Shown: positions 18,185-24,853 of the stretch, in pieces
How positions within the stretch are numbered: position 1 is the first letter of the stretch
How the letters are laid out: every line of letters begins with the position of its first letter
Assembly: GCA_000818945.1 (NCBI GenBank)
Contig: KN805422.1
Location: 207,394-232,246, forward strand
Length of the DNA: 24,853 nucleotides
Origin: Schizochytrium sp. CCTCC M209059
Lineage: Eukaryota; Sar; Bigyra; Thraustochytrida; Thraustochytriidae
Direction: 5' to 3'
Position numbers and translations under genes: made by a program
The notes under the pieces: model-generated
Database searches by the model: none
Told to the model about the DNA's origin: nothing
Seen by the model: the letters and a program-made list of their open reading frames with translations, nothing else

Positions 18185-18309
18185 GGAAGAAAGAAGGAGA
18201 GAAAGGAGGAAAGAAGGAAAGAAAGAAAGAAAGAGCAGGGGGGAAAAGGAGACTACAGAGTAGAGAGAGGCTGGAAGGAAGGAAGGAAGGAAGGGAAAGG
18301 AAAGGAAGG
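18185..18309. repeat. Two pure purine tracts upstream of AP2-2
   Basis: Bases 18185-18235 (GAAA/GGAA units) and 18273-18309 (GGAAG x5, then GGAAA) are entirely A/G on the plus strand. They lie about 320-440 bases upstream of the AP2-2 start codon, in the likely promoter or leader. Confidence 0.9.
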
Positions 18310-18627
18310 CGATTTTTAGACCGCCGGATGGCAGAAGCGCGGCTTGCGCGAATGTGCAAAGTGGATTGTTGACTTACGGGGTTAAGGGAGGGGGGCGCTG
18401 CGAAGCAATAGGCGACAAGGGAATCCAGGGGCGCCGCCGAAGTGGCCGCGCGGCGCGCGTAGCGGCAAACCCAAAACCCTTACGGCGAGACAGCATCCGG
18501 ACAGACCAATTCAATCGTTTTGGACCTTGACCAACAAGGACCCTGCCCGGAACAGAGCAACGAAGCAGAAGCAAAGTAGAGCAGAGCAGAACAGCAAAGA
18601 CTAGAGTGTAGAGGACAGTTGCAGACC

Positions 18628-19599
18628 ATGGACTCCTACAGCTTGATGGACGACAGCTTCGCCACTTGGTTCCCGCCCCAGACCGAGGAAGGATTCGGCG
18701 GACACATGCACCACGTGCAGGAGGACGTCGCCACCACCGCGCCCGCGCCGGTGGCCGCTCCCGTTCCCGCACAAGCTCCGGCGCAGAGCAACAACCTCGC
18801 CATCGACTTCGAGGACGAGGATGCCCTGCTCATGAGGTCCATCGACGACCTCCTCGTCGATGATAACATCTTCGGCGACGTCATTGGCGCCTCGGCCAAC
18901 GAGGACCCCTATCACCAAACCTACGGCCAGCCTCAGTTCGCGCAGCACCAGCACCACGACATGCACATGCCTCAGCAGCACCAGCACCAGCAACAATATC
19001 AGACCGAGGCCTACTGGGAGCTGCCAGCCTCGCCTTCGAGCGACGTCACTCGCACCCAGTCGCCGACCCCAGAGTTTCTCGAGGAAAGCTTTGGCAGCAG
19101 CCAGCAGCAGATGCCCTCGCGCAAGCGCAAGCGCGCATCCGCCGCCCTCGCTCTCGAGCTCTTCGCCGACGAGGATACCGACCACACGGACGCCGACGAG
19201 GACGACGAGGAGTACAAGCCGCCATCGGCCGCCACCTCGACTACGAACAAAACCTCCTCGCGCGCGCCCAAGGTCCGACGTGTCATGCCTGGCACTTCCG
19301 AGTTCAAGCGCGTCAATAGCCCGTCCATCTCGCCCACGGCGAGCTCCACCTCCAAGAAGACCGCAACCGCGAACAAGGGCGAGAAGCCCAAGCAGCGCAC
19401 CCTGACCTCCAAGTACCGCGGCGTTTGCTGGTACAAGCGGACACAGCGCTGGGTCGCCCAAATCAAGATCCGCGGCCGTCGCAAGCACGTCGGCTACTAC
19501 AAGGTCGAGATGGACGCCAAGCGTGCCTACGACCTCGCCGTCGCAAAGCTTGCCGCCAACCCCAACATCGACCTCTCCGAGCTCACCAACGTCCTCTAA
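18628..19599 (+). CDS. AP2-domain transcription factor 2
   Basis: The CDS is 323 residues from the ATG at 18628 (context GACCATGG, A at -3); the frame is open only three codons further upstream. The single AP2 domain at about 260-309 near the C-terminus reads SKYRGVCWYKRTQRWVAQIK, then RRKHVGYYK and AKRAYDLA. The core is nearly the same as in the AP2 gene at 7225-8130, while the N-terminus is unrelated: acidic (FEDEDA), Gln/His-rich near 100-130, a basic RKRKR near 168-172, an acidic DEDTDHTDADEDDEE stretch, and Ser/Thr/Lys-rich sequence before the domain. Expected role is nuclear DNA binding and gene regulation, targets unknown. Codons strongly prefer G or C at the third position, suggesting high expression or simply local GC content. 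It ends in a short LSELTNVL tail with no Ala run. Confidence 0.88.
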   Translation: MDSYSLMDDSFATWFPPQTEEGFGGHMHHVQEDVATTAPAPVAAPVPAQAPAQSNNLAIDFEDEDALLMRSIDDLLVDDNIFGDVIGASANEDPYHQTYGQPQFAQHQHHDMHMPQQHQHQQQYQTEAYWELPASPSSDVTRTQSPTPEFLEESFGSSQQQMPSRKRKRASAALALELFADEDTDHTDADEDDEEYKPPSAATSTTNKTSSRAPKVRRVMPGTSEFKRVNSPSISPTASSTSKKTATANKGEKPKQRTLTSKYRGVCWYKRTQRWVAQIKIRGRRKHVGYYKVEMDAKRAYDLAVAKLAANPNIDLSELTNVL

Positions 19600-20000
19600 G
19601 CCAGCGAGCCCGCCCGTCTTCGCGAGGCTCCCATCCCCTTTTTCTCTGTCAACATGTGTCCTTTATTGACGGCCGCGAACGCGCCCCAGTGTGACCGGGC
19701 GGATGACGCGCGCCGACCAACCAACCTAGCCTGCCCTTTTTTATCTTTTGACTATTTTACCGCCATCTCCTCTCCCTCCATGCATCCATCCGCCTTCCTT
19801 CTCGCTTGCCCTCCCTCAATTCCTCCTTCCGCCGCAGACGCTGTCACGGAGGCTTGTCGGAAATCCCGTAAACACGAGCCGCGCCAAGAAAGAAGGCCGG
19901 CTTTAGAGGGCTTTAGAGAACTTCGCGGGAAACCTTGCTTCCTTATCCTGGCACGGCATGCGTCGTCGCTCGGGCAGCTTACTGTTTATTAGCTAGCTAG
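19600..20000. other. AP2-2 3' region
   Basis: No gene is seen. C/T-rich sequence downstream of the AP2-2 stop probably holds its 3' UTR. A TAGC x4 run lies at 19991-20006, and TTTATT at 19985-19990 reads AATAAA on the minus strand. Confidence 0.4.
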
Positions 20001-20912
20001 CTAGCTTGCTGCAGCTGCAAGGCAACGCCAGGCAAGGTAAGGCAGAGGAAGGGAAGGGCGGCACGACGCGACACCTTTCTCTGACAAAAGCAACCGGCGT
20101 CCACGTCGTAGCCTGCTCTCGCAGAGGCGGACCGCGCCACCCTTGAGGTCTTCGACCCACAAACCAGCCGCCACAAGAATGAACCCAGCCATTTCGACGA
20201 AGAAATCAAACAGGGCGACAGAAACAGCGAGCATGAAAGTCTTGATCGGCCAAAGCCAAAGCTGCGCAGGTTTGGCTTGCCATTGATGCTGCAGTGGGCC
20301 GCGAGGCAGCCAGACGTCCGCCGGCCAACTGTTTGTGCTGCGCGTCGCGTAGAGCGCGGTGCGGCTGCCATCGAATCGAGCTCCAAAACCTGTTGGAAAG
20401 CAGCGGCTGGCTCGGGTCAGGTCACCCGGCCTGCCGGCTGAAACCCCGACCAGGCCCGGCGGGTCCGCCACCAATTTGCCGTTGTTGCGCCCTCTTGGCA
20501 GCTGCTGCTGCAACCAGCACCTGGCTGCAGCCAGCACCGGCAGCACCTGCAGCAGCAGAGCGCCACGCCGCGCAACGCCTGCGTCGCACGGGAGCGGGGC
20601 ACTTGCCGAAGCTTGCAGTGCCCAGATCAGGCTCGATGTGAGGCCGCTTGGCGCGGAATGGGAATACACACCACAAAACACAGAGAAGCCTGCGCGTGCA
20701 CACAGCCGTGTCTGGCACGGCCTGGCATAGAGAGTAGTAGTAGATCGATCAATGACTCGTGGCCGGCTGTGCCGCAAAGGAACGATACAAGACGGCGCAC
20801 GGCCGCGACGCGTGCGCGGTGGACGGTTCCACGATCGACGAAAAGGTGCAGACGGCCAAGACTGCTGCATCGTGGAGGCTTGATAGCTTGCCTGGTTGGA
20901 CAAGGGAATCAT
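20001..20912 (-). CDS. Doubtful ORF with one hydrophobic segment
   Basis: This 303-codon ORF runs from the ATG at 20912. Most of it is Arg/Ala/Ser/Pro-rich like spurious GC-rich frames. However, the stretch encoding WLWPIKTFMLAVSVALFDFF and the following EMAGFILVAAGLWVEDL looks like one or two membrane helices, and an AATAAA lies 11 bases after the stop on this strand. No family is recognised. It may be non-coding; competing frames of 60-130 codons overlap it on both strands. Confidence 0.2.
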   Translation of the reverse strand: MIPLSNQASYQASTMQQSWPSAPFRRSWNRPPRTRRGRAPSCIVPLRHSRPRVIDRSTTTLYARPCQTRLCARAGFSVFCGVYSHSAPSGLTSSLIWALQASASAPLPCDAGVARRGALLLQVLPVLAAARCWLQQQLPRGRNNGKLVADPPGLVGVSAGRPGDLTRASRCFPTGFGARFDGSRTALYATRSTNSWPADVWLPRGPLQHQWQAKPAQLWLWPIKTFMLAVSVALFDFFVEMAGFILVAAGLWVEDLKGGAVRLCESRLRRGRRLLLSEKGVASCRPSLPLPYLAWRCLAAAAS

Positions 20913-21032
20913 CGGCGCTTTCGAGGCCGCCGTCACTGGGCCTCCAGCCCCTCACCCACGCCCTGTACAAGCTGTGTGGACGCGCGCGTGTGGCTGTGGG
21001 GAAAATAGGCGCTGCGCGGAACGGGCCCCACA

Positions 21033-21098
21033 CTTAGAGCGGAAGGCTCGAGGTCCCCGGTCCCTAGCGAGACCGGGAGCTCGAGGCCGAGCCCTAAG
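21033..21098. repeat. 66-bp imperfect inverted repeat
   Basis: The arms share, in mirrored order, CTTAG (21033-21037 with 21094-21098), CTCGAG (21047-21052 with 21080-21085) and CCCGGTC (21056-21062 with 21071-21077), around the 8-base loop CCTAGCGA. Two one-base offsets would give small bulges. Confidence 0.8.
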
Positions 21099-21100
21099 CG

Positions 21101-21116
21101 AAGCTCCGCGGAGCTT
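21101..21116. repeat. 16-bp perfect palindrome
   Basis: AAGCTCCGCGGAGCTT is its own reverse complement and lies two bases after the larger inverted repeat. Confidence 0.9.
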
Positions 21117-22375
21117 GTCGGGGACGCGTGAATGATCATCGACCGCGGAGAAAGGGACTGCGCGCTGCACTGCCGACTGTCGTGCTCGAGGAGAGAATTT
21201 GGAATGGTAGAGTGAGGCTGGTTGGGGGTGTGGCCGTGACCGCTACGGCGCTGCGCTGCGTGGATGATGTGTCTGCAGGCCGCGGAAAAAAGATAGGAAA
21301 AAAAAAGCAAGAGCTGCGCTGGAGCGATGGTGTGACGTCACGCGTGTATGCTCATTGCGCAAGATCGAATAGGAAGGTTTGCTTGTCGAAGCAGGCCCTG
21401 GAACTACGCAGGAGCAAGATCGTCAGCATTGGTAAGAGATGAAAGGAAGAGCTGTGCTTGGATTGACCACCACGCCACCTAATTTGTTTGATATGACAAA
21501 TCGCTCTTTCGCGACACAAGCTTGCTGGTCACACTCGCCGTTTCTATCCATACGCAAGCACAATCCAACCAAGGCAGATATAACTCGTTTCAGTTGACAA
21601 AGTTCGATGAGTCTGCGCACAAGCGTAACAAACGATCTCCGACTTCTTGTCTGCTTAAGCATCTGCAAGGACCCGATCGATGAGAATCCTAGTTTTACTT
21701 CTCGCACAAACCTGACAAACAGAATTCCTGGCCCCTTGTTGATGTAAGCCTTTTGTTGCAAGGAATCGACGGCTGAAAATCCTATTAAACCAAATAGGGA
21801 AATGGACCTTCTCAAAGGCCTGATGTCAGGTCAGGCGGGAAGCTGCTCTAAGAGAGACAAAGTACTGATGATAAACATCGAAGGGGTACGATGCAGCGAC
21901 AGCGCACCGACCCGCGCCGTGAGAGACGTGCGGAGATCATGGGCGCCATTACACAGGCGCAGAGCTTCGGGTAGTCTTTGCACCCGGACAAGAGCAGGCT
22001 TTCATCGAAGCGCTGGTTCAAGATGTAATGGGATTGGCCAAGATCCTGGCTGAGAATAACAACATGCGCAACGCTAAGTGCTGGAAAGACGAAGACAAGG
22101 AGATGATCGACAAAGCCGTCGAGACGACTGCGGACGGCGAATATGTGACGCTGATTAAAGAGGTGAACCGGTGCGTGCACGCATGGCGACTGTAAATGGC
22201 GCGACACGCAGTATTGAGAACTTGGAATGGCGGAGGAGATCCAAGCAAGCTTGCCGACATTTTTCATTGCACAGATTTACTCTTGATTCATCAGAGCAAT
22301 TACCGTAAAGCATTGCAGATGCTCGAGGAAGCGCTGTCGATTTGCAAGGAATAATTTGGCGACCGCTCTTACAAT

Positions 22376-22909
22376 GTGTCAAACACGCTCAACACCATCG
22401 CCAAAATATATCATGCACAAGGTCGCAACGAGGAGGCCTTGGCATACTTCGAGCAAGCGCTGTCAATTCAAAAGGAAAGTCTTAGCGGCCGGCATCTCAA
22501 TGTGGCGACCACGCTCAACAACATCGCCAATGTGTACCAAGAACAAGCCCGTTACGAGAAGACCCCGGCGCACTACGAAGAAGCGCTGAAAATTCGCAAA
22601 GAAGACCTTGGCGACCGGCATTCCGGTGTGGCGATGGTGCTTCACAACACCGCCATAGTGTACGACTCACAAGGCCGCTACGAGGAGGCTTTGACATACT
22701 ACGAGGAAGCGCTGTTAATTCTCCAAAAACGTCTTGGTGTCCGGCATCTCCATGTGGCTGGCACGCTTGGTAACATCACCAATATGTGCTTTCACCAAGA
22801 CCGCTACGAGGAGGCCTTGGTATACTTCGGGCAAGCGTTGTTGATTCAAAAGGGACGTCTTGGTGGCCGGCATCTCAATGGGCGACCACCCTCAACAACA
22901 TCACCATAG
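22376..22909 (+). other. Longest uninterrupted TPR segment
   Basis: Four and a half TPR units are read in one frame (177 codons) between the TAA at 22352 and the frameshift near 22880; the last ~10 codons are out of frame. The first in-frame ATG is only at 22634, inside the second unit. It could give a short TPR protein if transcribed, but is more likely a piece of the pseudogene. Confidence 0.5.
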
Positions 22910-23605
22910 TGTACCAAAAACAAGGCTACAAAGAGGAGGCCTTGGCATACTTCGAGGAAGCGCTGCCGATTAACAAGGAACGTCTCGGCGACCGGCATCC
23001 AGATGTGGCGGGCACACTTGGTAACATCGCCAATATGTGCTTTTCACAAGACCGCTACGAGGAGGTCTTGATATACTCCGAGGAAGCGCTGTCGATTTGC
23101 AAGGAAAGCCTCAAGGACCGAAATTCCGCTGCGACGATGGTGCTCCACAACATCGCCATAGTATACGACTCATAAGGCCGCTACGAGGAGGCCTTGGCGT
23201 TCTTCGAAGAAGCGCTGTCGGTTCGCAAGGAGAGTCTTGGTGACTGGCATTTCGATGTAGCAGACACGCTCACTGCATTACCATTATGCGCCATACACAT
23301 GGCCATTACAATGAAGCCTTGGTGTGCTGCGAGGAAGTGCGGTCGATCCGCGAGGAGAGTCTTGGCGACCGGCATCCCGACGAGGCTTAAACGCTCAGCA
23401 ACATCGCAGGTGTGAAGGACTCACAAGGCCGCTACATGGAGGCCTTGGCGTACTACGAGGAAGCGCTATTGATTTTCAAGGAAAGTCTTGGTGACCGGCA
23501 TCCCTTGGTAGCGAACACATTGCCATTGTGTACGATTCAAAATGTCGCTACGTGGAGGCCTTGGCGGACTTCGAAGAAGCGCTGTTGATTCGCAAAGAAA
23601 ATCTT

Positions 23606-23670
23606 GGCGACTGGCGTCACTTGATGGCGACTAGCATCACTTGATGGCGACTGGCATCACTTGATGGCGA
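23606..23670. repeat. 20-bp x3 tandem repeat at the end of the TPR remnant
   Basis: Three copies of GGCGACTGGCATCACTTGAT (23606-23625, 23626-23645, 23646-23665) with one mismatch each in the first two, plus a 5-base partial copy. The unit derives from the TPR 'LGDWRH' coding sequence but 20 is not a multiple of three, so it disrupts the frame. Confidence 0.9.
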
Positions 23671-23892
23671 AAGCGCAAAAGAATATTGAACTTACTCGCG
23701 AAAAGCTTTGGGTAAAAAAAAGGGCGTCGATCCCTCTGCAAAAGTTTGCATTTCTCTGGTGTAGAAAGTAACAACCTCAGAACCACTGTAAAAAAGTTCA
23801 AACAAGCAAGTAATCAAGAGTTTCCCCCTCTTTGAAGTTGACTCACTGTTATCGTCATGATCATGACCCTCTCCTCTGCAATTAGATTTAAA

Positions 23893-24180
23893 TCATATAC
23901 CCTGCGGGGCTAAAGACCGCACGACCTGAAGCGCGTTTTTGCTGTAGATAGTCATAAGACTTGTCTCGCCACGAATGGAGCTCCTCTTTACATGGGAAAG
24001 TTTGCCGAAACATCCAAGTCTTGCGAACGCCTTAAAAAGGAGTACTGTCTTGATTGGCAGCGGTGGTCGTTTCAACGGCTTCTCTGAATAATCTCGAAGA
24101 AGCGGCTCAGTTTCGGTTTCGACAACACGGAAAGATTGCTTCCGCCTCATGCTTTTGCTGACGAACATGATTAGACACAT
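23893..24180 (-). CDS. Hypothetical small ORF
   Basis: A 95-codon frame with an ATG start and a mixed, non-repetitive composition (for example VVETETEPLLRDYSEKPLKR and LPIKTVLLFKAFARLGCFGK). No domain, signal peptide or supporting context is seen, and it may be chance. Confidence 0.15.
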   Translation of the reverse strand: MCLIMFVSKSMRRKQSFRVVETETEPLLRDYSEKPLKRPPLPIKTVLLFKAFARLGCFGKLSHVKRSSIRGETSLMTIYSKNALQVVRSLAPQGI

Positions 24181-24342
24181 TGCTTTTTGGAGCAGAGCGT
24201 GACTGCGTGCATGGCTGAAAATTCAGGGATGTTTTTCTCCTCGCAACCCAATTTGGTACTGAAAAGTTTGGATTTTCAACGAGATCATACAGCTCAGGAC
24301 AAAGGCATTGAGGCCTCTCTCTTGCGTAGTACCGGTAATTAG

Positions 24343-24414
24343 GAGAAGAACAAAGAGCCTCTGGCGAGCTATTGAAATGAGAAGAACAGAGAGCTTTTGG
24401 CGAGCTATTGAAAT
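24343..24414. repeat. 36-bp tandem duplication
   Basis: Two adjacent 36-base copies (24343-24378 and 24379-24414), beginning GAGAAGAACA and ending GGCGAGCTATTGAAAT, differ at only a few positions. The length is a multiple of three, so an overlapping frame on the minus strand gains a repeated FNSSP.ALCSS peptide. Confidence 0.9.
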
Positions 24415-24774
24415 GAAAGGTTCTCGCTCGCTCTCTGGCGACGTGCAGGTCGGTGCACGAATCTGTTCCGTGTAAGTGCGAAAAAACTTCACCAAACATT
24501 GCCTCTCTCGTCCTCCGTGATTTACAAAGACCAACCTTGTCAACTTTGCGCTTCCCCCCTCTCACCCACCCTTCTTTCGATCCCCAATCTCTTGCGCGTG
24601 TTGAGCACGAGCCAGCCGCGCTGCTGCAGGCTGCTTGTGCCCCCGGCTCTGTAATTGCACCTCAGGGTCCCTGTCTCTCTCTGGCTGCCAGTGTACACCT
24701 TGCACGCGCCGTGTCGTACGACTACTAGACGGCAAATAGCGGCTTCTCTTCATTCAACGCGCCGGGTCCGGGGT

Positions 24775-24810
24775 CCTCGCAGACCTCGCAGACCTCGCGG
24801 ACCTCGCGAC
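24775..24810. repeat. 9-bp x4 repeat (CCTCGCAGA)
   Basis: Two perfect and two variant copies of CCTCGCAGA in tandem near the window end, in GC-rich sequence. Confidence 0.85.
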
Positions 24811-24853
24811 GCCGAGCGTAGCAAACGCTGCCGCGCGCGAGCCTGCCTCCTTC

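Larger units (their letters stand above)
11283..18627. other. Right part of the 10.5-kb non-coding interval between the AP2 genes
   Basis: There is no recognisable protein or RNA gene. Several ORFs of 200-350 codons exist (for example 13436-14353 minus and 17062-18120 plus), but they overlap on both strands, are rich in Arg/Ala/Ser/Pro and show no domain, as expected of GC-rich non-coding DNA. The AP2-2 promoter lies at the right edge. Microsatellites of many motif types are scattered through it; the clearest are listed separately. Confidence 0.5.
20913..21890. other. Unassigned stretch with an inverted repeat
   Basis: No credible gene is seen. GC content falls visibly after about 21430. A minus-strand frame at 21423-21815 (130 codons) begins at TTG and resembles nothing I know. 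The inverted repeat at 21033-21098 is listed separately. Confidence 0.4.
21891..23670 (+). pseudogene. Decayed tetratricopeptide-repeat (kinesin-light-chain type) gene
   Basis: About ten 42-residue TPR units of the form GRYEEALAYYEEALLIRKESLGDRH...VA.TLNNIA.VY..Q run from about 22286 to 23650. Such repeats are protein-binding scaffolds. The reading is broken: in-frame TAA at 22193 and 22352, a one-base loss near 22880, TAA at 23173 (a CAA codon in the sister unit at about 22668), a frameshift near 23265-23290, TAA at 23388, and a roughly 10-base deletion near 23515. Upstream, a 27-codon frame from ATG 21891 and then an open helical stretch (FAPGQEQAFIEALVQDVMGL, near 21975-22035) seem to be its N-terminal region in two frames. 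The longest uninterrupted TPR part (22376-22909) has no early ATG. No NB-ARC or other partner domain is visible. Other genes here use TAA, TAG and TGA as ordinary stops, so a changed code is unlikely. Confidence 0.75.
23671..24853. other. Unassigned 3' end of the window
   Basis: Nothing is recognised with confidence. Minus-strand frames at 23893-24180 (95 codons, ATG start) and 24107-24565 (no ATG until about residue 23) overlap and resemble no family I know. Base composition is AT-richer than the AP2 interval until about 24590 and then becomes GC-rich. Confidence 0.4.

Noticed and set aside
8131..18627. AGCCGCC (GCC-box) sites as evidence of AP2 self-regulation
   Set aside because: I noticed about five matches on both strands, roughly what GC-rich sequence of this length would give by chance, and the binding preference of these AP2 domains is unknown.
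22193..23390. TAA read as an amino acid (altered genetic code)
   Set aside because: Only one of the TAA codons aligns with CAA; the others need different changes, frameshifts are also present, and AP2-2 ends normally at TAA.

Overview
The window looks like nuclear DNA from a GC-rich, intron-poor, single-celled flagellated eukaryote. A stramenopile of the thraustochytrid type is my best guess. This is inferred from the gene set: two single-domain AP2-type regulators, a phospholipid scramblase, an intraflagellar-transport GTPase (IFT22/RABL5), a probable striated-fibre (SF-assemblin-like) protein, and a Crinkler-like nuclease/kinase protein. Start codons sit in eukaryotic contexts (A or G at -3), there are no bacterial operons or ribosome binding sites, and recognised genes read as single exons. 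Oomycetes or other flagellated protists remain possible.

Layout. (a) 1-3190 is an accessory-looking, AT-richer end. It holds a 710-codon ORF with an acidic/coiled-coil N-terminus, a PD-(D/E)XK-like domain and a C-terminal kinase-like domain. The kinase end appears to carry a frameshift. Behind it on the opposite strand lies a broken Ulp1-like (C48) cysteine protease. (b) 3321-6497 is a compact conserved block: SF-assemblin-like (minus) and scramblase (plus) start from a shared 393-bp divergent region, and the scramblase converges on IFT22 (minus) with 129 bp between stop codons. (c) 7225-8130 (minus) and 18628-19599 (plus) are two divergent AP2-domain genes. The roughly 10.5 kb between them shows no credible protein gene; it is full of short tandem repeats, long purine tracts and one assembly gap inside poly-C. 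(d) 19600-21890 is mostly uninterpreted, with one doubtful minus-strand ORF and a strong inverted repeat. (e) 21891-23670 is a decayed tetratricopeptide-repeat gene of about ten 42-residue units, interrupted by stops and frameshifts. (f) 23671-24853 has only doubtful ORFs and small tandem duplications.

How it fits together. SF-assemblin-like protein and IFT22 both belong to flagellar biology (rootlet and transport), so the compact block may be partly a flagellar neighbourhood. The two AP2 proteins share a near-identical DNA-binding core on unrelated low-complexity N-termini and face away from each other across an unusually long non-coding interval, which suggests an ancient duplication with a large regulatory or repeat-expanded spacer. 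Both ends of the window hold broken genes of families that often expand and decay (Crinkler-like, Ulp1-like, TPR), in contrast to the intact core genes between them.
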